In this document: positions 16,790 to 25,446 of the stretch, one piece after another
How positions within the stretch are numbered: the stretch's first letter is position 1
Layout: every line of letters begins with the position of its first letter
Assembly: GCF_046237015.1 (NCBI RefSeq)
Contig: NZ_JBJYIN010000014.1
Coordinates: forward strand, 62,001 to 126,000
DNA: 64,000 nt
Direction: 5' to 3'
From: JBJYIN01 sp046237015
GTDB lineage: Bacteria; Pseudomonadota; Gammaproteobacteria; Enterobacterales; Enterobacteriaceae
Position numbers and translations under genes: made by a program
Notes under the pieces: model-generated
The model's database searches: none
What the model was told of the DNA's origin: nothing
What the model saw: only the letters and a program-made list of their open reading frames with translations

Positions 16790-17896
16790 ATGGCTAAAAC
16801 ACTTCCCCCTTTCCGTGCCGATGTCGTCGGTAGTTTATTGCGCCCGGAAGCGATCAAACAGGCACGTATCCAATATCAAGCGGGTGAAATTGATGCGTCA
16901 CAACTGCGTACCGTTGAAGATCGGGAGATCTTACGTGTTGTCGAACAGCAGCGTAACGCCGGTCTTCAGGTGGTCACAGATGGTGAACTTCGCCGCGCCT
17001 GGTGGCATTTTGATTTTTTTGCCGAATTAAATGGTGTGGAACGTTATGAAGCTGAACACGGCATTCAGTTCAACGGTATTCAGACCAAATCTCATGGGAT
17101 CCGCGTGACTGATAAAGTCAGTTTTAATCGCCAACATCCTATGCTGGATCATTTCCGTTATCTGAACAGTATTGCCGGTGATGCCGTAGCTAAAATGACG
17201 ATCCCTAGCCCGAGCGTGATGCATTTCCGCGGTGGGCGTAAAGCCATTGATAGTCAGGTTTACCCCGATCTGGCCGCTTATTTCGACGATCTGTCTCAAA
17301 CTTGGCGCGATGCTATTCATGCGTTCTATGAGGCTGGCTGCCGCTATCTGCAATTGGACGATACCGTTTGGGCCTATTTGTGTTCCGACGATCAAAAACG
17401 TCAGATCCGTGAGCGTGGGGAAGATCCGGAGCAGCTTGCCCGTACGTATGCCGATGTATTGAATAAAGCACTGGCCGACAAACCCAGCGATCTAGTGATT
17501 GGATTGCACGTGTGTCGCGGGAATTTCCGCTCTACCTGGATTTCTGAAGGCGGTTATGAACCCGTGGCAGAAATACTGTTTGGCGAAGTGAATGTCGATG
17601 CTTTCTTCCTGGAATACGATACGGAACGTGCGGGTGGTTTTGAACCGCTGCGTTTCATCAAGCCAGGGCATCAGCAGGTTGTGCTGGGGCTTATTACCAG
17701 TAAAACGGGTGAGTTGGAAAGCATCGAAGCTGTCGAAGCGCGTATTGCTGAAGCCGCAAAATTTGTTGATATCAAGCAGATTTGCCTCAGTCCTCAGTGT
17801 GGGTTTGCTTCAACTGAAGAAGGGAACGCTCTGACGGAAGCGCAGCAGTGGGACAAACTGAAGCTGGTCGTTAATATTGCCAACCGCGTATGGTGA
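16790..17896 (+). CDS. MetE C-terminal-domain protein (cobalamin-independent methionine synthase II family)
   Basis: Single-domain homologue of the catalytic half of MetE, 368 residues, like Bacillus YxjG/YxjH. Such proteins move a methyl group to homocysteine or a related thiol. Seen are FRADVVGSLLRP at the N-terminus, VTDGE with the RRAWWHFDFF block, HVCRGN with the zinc-ligand His and Cys, and SPQCGFAS with the second zinc Cys near residue 340. The MetE N-terminal domain that grips methyltetrahydrofolate polyglutamate is missing, so the methyl donor is uncertain. It is preceded by candidate MET boxes and followed by a strong terminator. Confidence 0.85.
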   Translation: MAKTLPPFRADVVGSLLRPEAIKQARIQYQAGEIDASQLRTVEDREILRVVEQQRNAGLQVVTDGELRRAWWHFDFFAELNGVERYEAEHGIQFNGIQTKSHGIRVTDKVSFNRQHPMLDHFRYLNSIAGDAVAKMTIPSPSVMHFRGGRKAIDSQVYPDLAAYFDDLSQTWRDAIHAFYEAGCRYLQLDDTVWAYLCSDDQKRQIRERGEDPEQLARTYADVLNKALADKPSDLVIGLHVCRGNFRSTWISEGGYEPVAEILFGEVNVDAFFLEYDTERAGGFEPLRFIKPGHQQVVLGLITSKTGELESIEAVEARIAEAAKFVDIKQICLSPQCGFASTEEGNALTEAQQWDKLKLVVNIANRVW

Positions 17897-17941
17897 TCGT
17901 CATTCACGGCTAACCCGTCGAATAGCGCACCCATTTCTGCT

Positions 17942-17980
17942 AACCCCGGAACGGAATGTCCCCGTTCCGGGGTTATTTTT
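17942..17980 (+). terminator. Strong terminator after the MetE-like gene
   Basis: 13-bp stem AACCCCGGAACGG (17942-17954) / CCGTTCCGGGGTT (17962-17974), then ATTTTTT. Confidence 0.9.
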
Positions 17981-18404
17981 TACACGAAATACTCCCCTGC
18001 GACGCAAATATTTTGCTTTGGTTAGCCATAAAGATGGCTTTTTTTTGTTCAATAAGTTTTATTTATGATCTAATCATGCATTATTGTTTTGTTTATGCCA
18101 GTTTTATTGCGTCACTGCGCGTGTTCATGCACAAATCATGTGTTAGGCAAATAAGAAATAATGAAATTATATGCTGTTTTTTGTTTTTAAATTGGTCTAA
18201 GGTTCTGGTTTGTTGATTGAGTATTGCCTTTTTTCGCTATAAACGTTTTACTTAGCCCACAATACGGCTATAAGCCAAAGCGCAATGAACGCCTAAATCT
18301 GCACACAGACCGTGCGACTCACTACCCTGATGGATGTGGAAGGGCCGCGGCCATCAGCACTGGTATTCCTTTTTATCGATTAATACAGGCAACACAACAT
18401 CACT
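17981..18404. other. Long intergenic region before brnQ
   Basis: About 420 bp without a convincing gene. The left part (to about 18230) is AT-rich and probably holds the promoter. The right part (about 18250-18400) is more GC-rich and has a stem CTGATGG (18327-18333) / CCATCAG (18351-18357) enclosing a GGCCGCGGCC palindrome. It may form a structured brnQ leader RNA. A 17-codon ORF (18330-18383) has a run ALVFLFI near its end but no ribosome binding site. Confidence 0.4.
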
Positions 18405-19724
18405 ATGAGTCATCGTTTAACGTCCAAAGATATCGTGGCATTGGGATTTATGACCTTTGCTTTGTTTGTCGGCGCGGGGAATATTATTTTCCCACCGATG
18501 GTTGGGCTACAATCCGGAGAACATGTCTGGATTGCTGCTATCGGGTTTCTGATCACCGCGGTCGGATTACCGGTATTAACGGTGATAGCTCTGGCGCGTG
18601 TCGGAGGTGGTGTTGATGCGCTCAGTTCGCCGATCGGCAAGAAGGCGGGTGTTCTGCTGGCGACCGTGTGTTATCTGGCGGTCGGGCCGCTATTTGCTAC
18701 CCCTCGCACCGCTACCGTGTCATTTGAGATTGGTCTTGCACCGCTGGTTGGTAACGGCGCTTCACCGTTATTGATTTACAGTCTGTTCTATTTCGCTATC
18801 GTCATTCTTATCTCGCTGTATCCCGGTAAACTGCTGGATACCGTGGGGCATGTCCTTGCTCCGCTGAAAATTGCTGCTCTGGCTGTGCTGGGGATTGCTG
18901 CTGTTATGCTGCCGGTCGGTCTTCCTATTCCGGCAATTGAGTCCTATGAGCATATTCCTTTTTCCAGTGGTTTCGTCAATGGTTACTTGACGATGGATAC
19001 GCTGGGAGCCATGGTCTTCGGGATCGTTATTGTTAATGCGGCGCGTTCTCGCGGTGTGAATAGCCCTGCATTATTAACACGTTATACCATTTGGGCAGGG
19101 TTGATTGCGGGGCTGGGATTGACATTGGTGTACCTCAGCCTGTTCCAATTGGGCTCCGGTAGCGGCGTATTGGTGCCAGAGGCGCAAAATGGCGCAGAAA
19201 TTCTGCATGCCTATGTACAACACACGTTTGGTAATATGGGAAGCAGTTTCCTGGCGTTGCTCATCTTTATTGCTTGCCTGGTTACGGCCGTTGGGCTGAC
19301 TTGCGCCTGTGCGGAGTTTTTTGCTCAGTATTTACCTTTCTCATACCGTACGCTGGTGTTTGTGCTGGGTGGCTTTTCCATGTTGGTCTCTAATTTGGGC
19401 TTAAGCCATCTGATTCAACTTTCTATTCCTGTACTGACGGCGATCTATCCTCCCTGTATCATTTTGGTTTTGCTCAGTTTTACTCTGCGTTTTTGGAATA
19501 GCAGCTCACGTATTGTGGCACCGGTCATGTTAATCAGCCTGTTATTTGGCATCATTGATGGTATAAAATCTTCCGCTTTCAATACGCTGCTGCCAGAATG
19601 GAGCCTGTCGCTGCCCTTAAGTGAACAGGGCTTGGCATGGTTACCACCGTCTGCGTTGGTGTTTTTGGTGACAGTGGTATATGACCGCCTCTCTGGCCGT
19701 CAGGAAGTTACGGTACATCAATAA
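18405..19724 (+). CDS. brnQ: Branched-chain amino acid:cation symporter BrnQ
   Basis: Inner-membrane LIV-II carrier that takes up leucine, isoleucine and valine with a cation. It has 439 residues and about 12 hydrophobic segments. Signature blocks are ALGFMTFALFVGAGNIIFPP at the N-terminus, PLFATPRTATVSFE, GYLTMDTLGAMVFGIVIVNA and LTCACAEFF. Near-identical to E. coli BrnQ. It lies after phoBR and before proY as in E. coli, though here two extra genes separate it from phoR. A terminator hairpin separates it from proY. Confidence 0.96.
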   Translation: MSHRLTSKDIVALGFMTFALFVGAGNIIFPPMVGLQSGEHVWIAAIGFLITAVGLPVLTVIALARVGGGVDALSSPIGKKAGVLLATVCYLAVGPLFATPRTATVSFEIGLAPLVGNGASPLLIYSLFYFAIVILISLYPGKLLDTVGHVLAPLKIAALAVLGIAAVMLPVGLPIPAIESYEHIPFSSGFVNGYLTMDTLGAMVFGIVIVNAARSRGVNSPALLTRYTIWAGLIAGLGLTLVYLSLFQLGSGSGVLVPEAQNGAEILHAYVQHTFGNMGSSFLALLIFIACLVTAVGLTCACAEFFAQYLPFSYRTLVFVLGGFSMLVSNLGLSHLIQLSIPVLTAIYPPCIILVLLSFTLRFWNSSSRIVAPVMLISLLFGIIDGIKSSAFNTLLPEWSLSLPLSEQGLAWLPPSALVFLVTVVYDRLSGRQEVTVHQ

Positions 19725-19725
19725 C

Positions 19726-19759
19726 ACGGTTCGTTTTTGATTACGGTTCGTTTTTGATT
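19726..19759. repeat. 17-bp tandem duplication
   Basis: ACGGTTCGTTTTTGATT occurs twice in a row (19726-19742 and 19743-19759), starting 1 bp after the brnQ stop. Probably a slippage duplication. Confidence 0.95.
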
Positions 19760-19764
19760 TATGT

Positions 19765-19795
19765 ACCACAGGCTTGCGCCTGTGGTTTTTCTTTT
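19765..19795 (+). terminator. Terminator between brnQ and proY
   Basis: Perfect 9-bp stem ACCACAGGC (19765-19773), loop TTGC, GCCTGTGGT (19778-19786), then TTTTCTTTT. It ends about 20 bp before the proY start, so it could also act as an attenuator for proY. Confidence 0.85.
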
Positions 19796-19815
19796 GTAGA
19801 CAGGGTTGCTTATCT

Positions 19816-21177
19816 ATGGAACAACAATCCACTAAGCTCAAGCGTGGGTTAAGTACGCGGCATATCCGTTTTATCGCGTTGGGTTCGGCAATTGGTACCG
19901 GGCTTTTTTATGGCTCCGCCAGCGCTATCCAGATGGCGGGCCCTAGCGTATTGCTAGCCTACCTGATTGGTGGGGTCGTCGCTTATATCATCATGCGCGC
20001 GCTTGGAGAAATGTCGGTTAATAACCCGCAGTCCAGTTCGTTTTCTCGTTATGCGCAAGATTATCTTGGCCCGTTGGCTGGTTACATCACCGGCTGGACT
20101 TACTGCTTCGAAATGTTGATCGTCGCTATCGCGGATGTGACGGCATTTGGCATTTACATGGGCGTTTGGTTCCCGGCAGTGCCGCATTGGGTTTGGGTGC
20201 TGAGTGTGGTGTTAATCATTGGCGCGATTAACCTGATGAATGTCAAAGCGTTTGGAGAACTGGAGTTTTGGCTCTCTTTCTTTAAAGTCGCCACCATTAT
20301 CATCATGATCGTCGCCGGTATTGGCATTATTATCTGGGGGATTGGTAACGGTGGTGAGCCGACCGGGATCCATAATCTCTGGACGAACGGGGGCTTTTTC
20401 AGTAACGGTGTGATGGGCATGATTCTGTCCCTGCAACTGGTGATGTTCGCTTACGGCGGCGTGGAAATTATCGGTATAACGGCAGGGGAAGCGCAGGATC
20501 CGAAGAAATCCATTCCACGGGCCATTAACTCGGTACCGTGGCGTATTCTGGTTTTCTATGTCGGTACGCTGTTTGTCATTATGTCGATTTACCCATGGAA
20601 TCAGGTCGGTACCGGCGGTAGTCCTTTTGTGCTGACGTTCCAAAACATGGGGATCACCGCCGCAGCGGGCATTCTGAATTTCGTTGTTATCACGGCATCA
20701 TTATCGGCGATTAACAGCGATGTGTTCGGGGTAGGCCGAATGTTGCATGGTATGGCGGAGCAGGGGCATGCACCGCAAATCTTTACCCGCGTTTCTAAGC
20801 GTGGTATTCCCTGGGTGACCGTCATCGTGATGATGCTGGCATTGCTGGTTGCGGTATATCTGAACTACATCATGCCAGGCAAGGTCTTCCTGGTGATTGC
20901 ATCGCTGGCGACATTTGCAACGGTGTGGGTCTGGATAATGATCCTGTTCTCCCAGATTGCGTTTCGCCGTGGGTTGAACCGTGATGAAGTCAAGGCTCTG
21001 GAGTTTCCGTTGCGCGGTGGTGTGATTACGTCGGCTTTCGGTATTGTTTTCCTCGTCTTTATTATTGGTTTGATCGGCTATTTCCCAGATACGCGTATTT
21101 CACTGTATGTTGGCGTGATCTGGATTTTGTTATTGCTGGTTGGCTATGTGATTAAGAAGAAGCGCCAGACGTTGTAA
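19816..21177 (+). CDS. proY: ProY-type amino acid permease (APC family)
   Basis: Inner-membrane amino acid permease of the AAT group, 453 residues and about 12 membrane helices. In E. coli ProY is a cryptic proline permease. Family blocks seen are LKRGLSTRHIRFIALGSAIGTGLFYGSA at the start of TM1, GPSVLLAYLIGG, GWTYCFE and YGGVEIIGITAGEA. The ATG at 19816 gives the family N-terminus; a frame extension from 19774 would begin inside the terminator. In E. coli malZ follows; here a mechanosensitive channel lies convergent. Confidence 0.93.
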   Translation: MEQQSTKLKRGLSTRHIRFIALGSAIGTGLFYGSASAIQMAGPSVLLAYLIGGVVAYIIMRALGEMSVNNPQSSSFSRYAQDYLGPLAGYITGWTYCFEMLIVAIADVTAFGIYMGVWFPAVPHWVWVLSVVLIIGAINLMNVKAFGELEFWLSFFKVATIIIMIVAGIGIIIWGIGNGGEPTGIHNLWTNGGFFSNGVMGMILSLQLVMFAYGGVEIIGITAGEAQDPKKSIPRAINSVPWRILVFYVGTLFVIMSIYPWNQVGTGGSPFVLTFQNMGITAAAGILNFVVITASLSAINSDVFGVGRMLHGMAEQGHAPQIFTRVSKRGIPWVTVIVMMLALLVAVYLNYIMPGKVFLVIASLATFATVWVWIMILFSQIAFRRGLNRDEVKALEFPLRGGVITSAFGIVFLVFIIGLIGYFPDTRISLYVGVIWILLLLVGYVIKKKRQTL

Positions 21178-21206
21178 TATCAGGCGCGATAAATATGGTC
21201 GTTTGC

Positions 21207-21244
21207 GCGGGGATGATGGTGAGAATGTCATCCCCGCCTTGTTT
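21207..21244 (+). terminator. Terminator between convergent proY and ybdG-like gene
   Basis: GCGGGGATGA (21207-21216) / TCATCCCCGC (21228-21237), 10-bp perfect stem, followed by CTTGTTTT. Confidence 0.8.
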
Positions 21245-21266
21245 TCACGTTTCAGATTTTTACGCT

Positions 21267-22559
21267 TTAGACTTCGCTGTCTGAGCGTTTGGGTTGTGAT
21301 GTGAGCTGACGAGTCATCGCTTGCATGTCATGCCCTGTCGGTGTCTGATGCACACGCAGATCAAATTCAGGCATAACGGCGAAGATATGATCAAAGATAT
21401 CTGCCTGTATACTTTCATATTCCACCCAAACCGTCGTATTGCTGAACGCATAAATTTCCAGCGGTAAACCTTCTGGCGTGGGGGCGAGTTGCCGGACCAT
21501 TAGCGTCATGCCTTTATGTATGCCGGGATGCGCTCGCAGATAAGCATGCAGGTAGGCGCGAAATGTGCCCAGATTCGTCAGGCGACGGCCATTCAGTGGG
21601 GAAGATAAATCTATGTCTGGCTGGGTGTTGTGCTGTTTTAGCTCGCTAAGCTTGGTTTCAATATAAGGGGAAAGGAGCTTGCCTCGTAACAGACGATTGC
21701 GTTCTTCTTCTGTCATGAAGTGTACGCTGGTGGTATCGATATTGACGCTACGTTTGATCCGCCTTCCGCCTGACTCTGACATTGAACGCCAGTTTTTGAA
21801 CGAATCGGATATTAACGCGTAGGTTGGGATCGTCGTGATAGTGTTATCCCAGTTTTTGACCTTAACGGTGGTGAGACCGATATCAATGACTGCGCCGTCC
21901 GCGCCGTATTTTGGCATCTCCAGCCAATCTCCCAGCACCAGCATATCATTGGCTGATAGCTGAATACCTGCGACCAACCCCATGATCGGATCTTTAAACA
22001 CCAACATTAATACGGCAGCCATTGCACCTAAGCCGCTGATCAGAATCAATGGTGATTGACCAATTAACAGCGATACCACCATGATGCCTACGATAATCGT
22101 TGCTGCCAGCTTCAGGCTCTGGAAAATTCCCCGTAGAGGAAGTTGGGTTGCCACTTTTGAACGTGAAGAAACGGTACGCAGAATGTCGAGAAGCGAAAAG
22201 AGCACCAACAGAGCGAAAACCATTATCCAGACTTGAGTGCAGGTTGCCAGCGCTTGTCTGGTTTCACTTTGGGCAGGTAGCCACAGGACAACCTGAATAT
22301 TGAGAATGATCCCCTGAAGCAGAAACGCTAAACGATTAAACAGATTATGCTGTGTTAATGCTTGTTTCCAGCCAGGGGTGTCGGCATTGTTCGTATTCTG
22401 TAATGAGCGTAATACGATCCGTTTTAATACCACCTGATGAAGAACCAGATGAATGACGGCTGAAATCAGGAGTATCAGCCCCAAAACAACCAATAGTGCA
22501 ATTATGCCTGCGTGTTGTATTCCTTCGTTTCCTAGCCACCGCGCAAGGTTTTGTTGCAT
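21267..22559 (-). CDS. ybdG: MscS-family mechanosensitive channel (YbdG type)
   Basis: Inner-membrane channel that opens on hypo-osmotic shock. It has 430 residues, close to E. coli YbdG (415), which forms the MscM activity. Several hydrophobic helices come first (about 18-40, 70-95, 105-125, 145-170). The MscS pore helix follows at about 175-200 (ISGLGAMAAVLMLVFKDPIMGLVAGIQL), then the beta domain with GDWLEMPKYGADGAVIDIGLTTVKVKNWDNT. The gene symbol rests on overall similarity and length and could be a paralogue. Confidence 0.82.
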   Translation of the reverse strand: MQQNLARWLGNEGIQHAGIIALLVVLGLILLISAVIHLVLHQVVLKRIVLRSLQNTNNADTPGWKQALTQHNLFNRLAFLLQGIILNIQVVLWLPAQSETRQALATCTQVWIMVFALLVLFSLLDILRTVSSRSKVATQLPLRGIFQSLKLAATIIVGIMVVSLLIGQSPLILISGLGAMAAVLMLVFKDPIMGLVAGIQLSANDMLVLGDWLEMPKYGADGAVIDIGLTTVKVKNWDNTITTIPTYALISDSFKNWRSMSESGGRRIKRSVNIDTTSVHFMTEEERNRLLRGKLLSPYIETKLSELKQHNTQPDIDLSSPLNGRRLTNLGTFRAYLHAYLRAHPGIHKGMTLMVRQLAPTPEGLPLEIYAFSNTTVWVEYESIQADIFDHIFAVMPEFDLRVHQTPTGHDMQAMTRQLTSQPKRSDSEV

Positions 22560-22663
22560 GTGTTGTGTTCTCCTTTATTTCAGTCAGTTTTTCCCGTGCA
22601 AAGTGCGTTCTGTCTTTAGGTTAAGGGGTTGTCTCACTCAGTCAATGGTTAAAATATAAATAG

Positions 22664-22696
22664 AAAAGCCGATTGGTTTAACCAATCGGCTTTTTC
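22664..22696. terminator. Bidirectional terminator beside the peroxiredoxin gene
   Basis: AAAAGCCGATTGGT / ACCAATCGGCTTTT, 14-bp stem with loop TTA and T-runs on both strands, immediately downstream of the peroxiredoxin gene, which reads leftwards. Confidence 0.9.
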
Positions 22697-22721
22697 GTTA
22701 CACCAAGGATAGTGTGGGGGA

Positions 22722-23324
22722 TTACAGTTTGTCTGCGTTTTCAGACAGATATTTTGCTACGCCATCTGGTGATGCGCCCATACCTGATTTCCCTTTTTCC
22801 CACTGCGCCGGGCAAACTTCGCCGTGTTCTTCGTGGAATTGTAGCGCATCAACGGTACGCAGCATTTCGTCGATATTACGGCCCAGCGGCAGATCGTTAA
22901 CGACCTGATGGCGAACAATACCGTCTTTATCAACCAGGAAAGAACCACGCAGGGCAACGCCTGCTTCTGGGTGTTCGATACCGTAAGCTTTCTGGATTTC
23001 ACGTTTAACGTCTGCGACCATGGCATATTTCACTTCGCCGATGCCGCCTTTGTCTACCGGGGTTTTACGCCAGGCGTTGTGAACGAATTCAGAGTCAAAA
23101 GAGACACCAACCACTTCAACGCCACGTTTCTGGAATTCAGCATAACGGTGGTCAAAGGCAATCAGTTCTGACGGACAAACGAAAGTGAAATCCATCGGCC
23201 AGAAGAAGATCACAGCTGGTTTACCGTTGATGTGTTTTTTCAGGTTGAAGTTTTCAACGATTTCGCCACTACCTAAAACAGCTGCGGCGGTAAAGTCGGG
23301 GGCTTGACGCGTTACCAGGACCAT
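22722..23324 (-). CDS. Typical 2-Cys peroxiredoxin (AhpC/Prx1 family)
   Basis: Thiol peroxidase that reduces hydrogen peroxide and organic peroxides. It has 200 residues. The peroxidatic Cys50 is in FTFVCPSE and the resolving Cys171 in EVCPAQW. The active-site Thr is in DFTFVCP, and GGIG plus a YF/YL-type C-terminal helix are also present. It resembles the Prx1 (TSA) branch more than E. coli AhpC (187 residues). No ahpF lies next to it, so thioredoxin is the likely reductant. A possible OxyR half-site lies about 105 bp upstream. Confidence 0.92.
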   Translation of the reverse strand: MVLVTRQAPDFTAAAVLGSGEIVENFNLKKHINGKPAVIFFWPMDFTFVCPSELIAFDHRYAEFQKRGVEVVGVSFDSEFVHNAWRKTPVDKGGIGEVKYAMVADVKREIQKAYGIEHPEAGVALRGSFLVDKDGIVRHQVVNDLPLGRNIDEMLRTVDALQFHEEHGEVCPAQWEKGKSGMGASPDGVAKYLSENADKL

Positions 23325-23428
23325 AATTACTCCTGTAAATAGTTGTTAATGATGGATTGATGTAGAAAACGAAGACCAGTATAGGGATTCAGTCAGGCTG
23401 AATACAGCCAAAGAGACCAATCAATGAG

Positions 23429-23443
23429 ATAGTTTTTGTCTAT
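23429..23443 (-). promoter_or_regulatory. Possible OxyR half-site upstream of peroxiredoxin gene
   Basis: ATAG-N7-CTAT palindrome (23429-23443). This is one of the two quarter-site pairs in the OxyR consensus. A second pair 7 bp away on either side was not found, so this is weak. Confidence 0.25.
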
Positions 23444-23548
23444 TGAAGAAAAGACTACCTCGGCCTGATACCTTAAATTACCCCTTTTTTTAAAAAGGGC
23501 AAATCGCAATGCTCTCTTCCCTGTCACTCAACTGCGCATGCTAAGAAA

Positions 23549-24130
23549 TCAAAGTTTCTGTGTTTTTGCCAGGGTCATCATCTGCGGGTAAAACTGCCAG
23601 AACAATGTTTCAAACTGGTGATAGTGTTGTTCAATATCGCGAAAAGAGCCAGACAATGCTGCCAGTTTAGGACGTCTGATCGACATTTTGTGCAACACAT
23701 CGGCGAGAAATGGCAGTTCCGCGTAACGTTCCATCCAGCGCTCGGGCCAGAGATACCGATTCAAATTCTGAAAACGATCGGGCATCTGCGGCAGATACGG
23801 GGTAATTTGCTGTTCTGCCTGACCGATGAAAACCGGCAGAGAAACGTCAGTTTCAATCTTTTCCCAGTGTCGGGCCAGAAAATGATCCCACAGCACATCA
23901 AGTGTGATGGGGGAGACACGGCGGTAATCATCACTGAAATACTGACGAGCAGCCCTGACTTCCGGCAGGCTATCCGTCAGAACATCAACCCGACGATGCA
24001 AGCGAATGCCCGCGACAATATCGTCAGCATAGCTATCCTGAGGATTGCCGCGAACAAAATCCGCCAGCAAATTACCTAACAGCGAACTGTTAGCCAGCGT
24101 GGCCAAATGGAGGTGTGCGAGAAAATTCAT
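23549..24130 (-). CDS. acpH: Acyl carrier protein phosphodiesterase AcpH
   Basis: Hydrolase that removes the 4'-phosphopantetheine group from holo-ACP; HD-like fold. It has 193 residues, the E. coli length. N-terminus MNFLAHLHLA, GNLLADFVRGNP, the metal-binding HRRVD and LWDHFLA are seen. A six-residue upstream extension (24148) does not match the family. It is divergent from queA as in E. coli. Confidence 0.92.
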   Translation of the reverse strand: MNFLAHLHLATLANSSLLGNLLADFVRGNPQDSYADDIVAGIRLHRRVDVLTDSLPEVRAARQYFSDDYRRVSPITLDVLWDHFLARHWEKIETDVSLPVFIGQAEQQITPYLPQMPDRFQNLNRYLWPERWMERYAELPFLADVLHKMSIRRPKLAALSGSFRDIEQHYHQFETLFWQFYPQMMTLAKTQKL

Positions 24131-24243
24131 CGCACGAGTATAATGCATTCTGTGGCTCAGGTGCTTATTTCTTGCAGCCTGACGTTTGCGGCTCTAGACT
24201 AGGCCGCCCATTTTTAATGTATGAAACAGCTAAGTGAATTGCC

Positions 24244-25311
24244 ATGCGCGTTGCCGATTTTTCATTTGAACTTCCCGAGTCACTCATCGCTCATTATCCA
24301 CAGGCTCAGCGTAGCGGTTGCCGTTTGCTGTCATTGGATGGGCCGACAGGAAATCTGACGCACGGCATCTTTACCGATCTGTTGAATAAGTTGGATGCTG
24401 GCGATTTACTGGTCTTTAACAATACGCGGGTGATTCCGGCACGACTGTTCGGTCGCAAGGCCAGTGGCGGTAAGCTTGAGGTGTTGGTTGAGCGTGTATT
24501 GGATGAACATCGTGTTTTAGCACATGTCCGTGCATCGAAAGCGCCCAAGCCTGGTGCCGAACTGTTGCTGGGTGATGATGAGAATGTCAGTGCGACGATG
24601 GTGGCTCGCCACGATGCGCTATTTGAGCTGCATTTTGATGATGCTCGTGATGTGCTGACCATTTTGAATGATATCGGACACATTCCGTTGCCGCCTTATA
24701 TTGATCGGCCCGATGATGCGGCGGACCGGGAGCTTTATCAGACCGTTTATAGTCAGCGCCCCGGTGCGGTGGCGGCGCCAACGGCTGGGTTGCATTTCGA
24801 TGAACCTATGCTGGCAGCGTTACGGGAAAAAGGCGTGGAAATGGCATTCGTTACGCTGCACGTTGGTGCGGGGACGTTCCAGCCTGTGCGTGTTGAAACC
24901 ATTGAAGATCACATCATGCATGCCGAGTATGCTGAAGTGCCACAAGATGTGGTTGACGCGGTGTTGGCCTGCAAGGCGCGAGGAAACCGCGTGATTGCCG
25001 TAGGAACCACGTCCGTCCGTTCACTGGAAAGCGCCGCTCAGCCCAGTGCTTCGGCGCTGATTGCACCGTTTTTCGGCGATACCCGTATCTTCATCTATCC
25101 TGGTTATCATTATCAGGTGATTGATGCGCTGGTAACGAATTTCCATTTGCCGGAATCCACCTTAATTATGTTGGTGTCTGCTTTTGCCGGATACCAACAT
25201 ACGATGGCCGCCTACCGGCAGGCGGTCGAAGAGCAATATCGTTTTTTCAGCTATGGTGACGCGATGTTCATTACGCATAATCCCTTGGCTGAAAAAGAGA
25301 AAGTCGAATAA
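24244..25311 (+). CDS. queA: S-adenosylmethionine:tRNA ribosyltransferase-isomerase QueA
   Basis: Transfers and rearranges the ribosyl part of S-adenosylmethionine onto preQ1 in tRNA to make epoxyqueuosine. It has 355 residues, family length. Blocks seen are FSFELPESLIAHYP at the start, FNNTRVIPARLFG, AAPTAGLHF, VTLHVGAGTFQPV and VTNFHLPESTLIMLVSAF. First gene of the queA-tgt-yajC-secDF cluster, preserved from E. coli. Confidence 0.97.
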   Translation: MRVADFSFELPESLIAHYPQAQRSGCRLLSLDGPTGNLTHGIFTDLLNKLDAGDLLVFNNTRVIPARLFGRKASGGKLEVLVERVLDEHRVLAHVRASKAPKPGAELLLGDDENVSATMVARHDALFELHFDDARDVLTILNDIGHIPLPPYIDRPDDAADRELYQTVYSQRPGAVAAPTAGLHFDEPMLAALREKGVEMAFVTLHVGAGTFQPVRVETIEDHIMHAEYAEVPQDVVDAVLACKARGNRVIAVGTTSVRSLESAAQPSASALIAPFFGDTRIFIYPGYHYQVIDALVTNFHLPESTLIMLVSAFAGYQHTMAAYRQAVEEQYRFFSYGDAMFITHNPLAEKEKVE

Positions 25312-25446
25312 TTTCCGCTATCTGGCTGAGCAATAGGGCTCGCCTGTAGCTATCGTTAACCCTATCCGTCGCAGACCAGGTTCTGTCAGGCGGTTGGTTT
25401 TTTATTCATCGCAACATCAGACTGTTTTTCTGGTGCTGGAGGTTAA

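Noticed and set aside
18224..18616. 130-codon frame upstream of and overlapping brnQ
   Set aside because: It overlaps the well-supported brnQ in another frame and has no recognisable domain.
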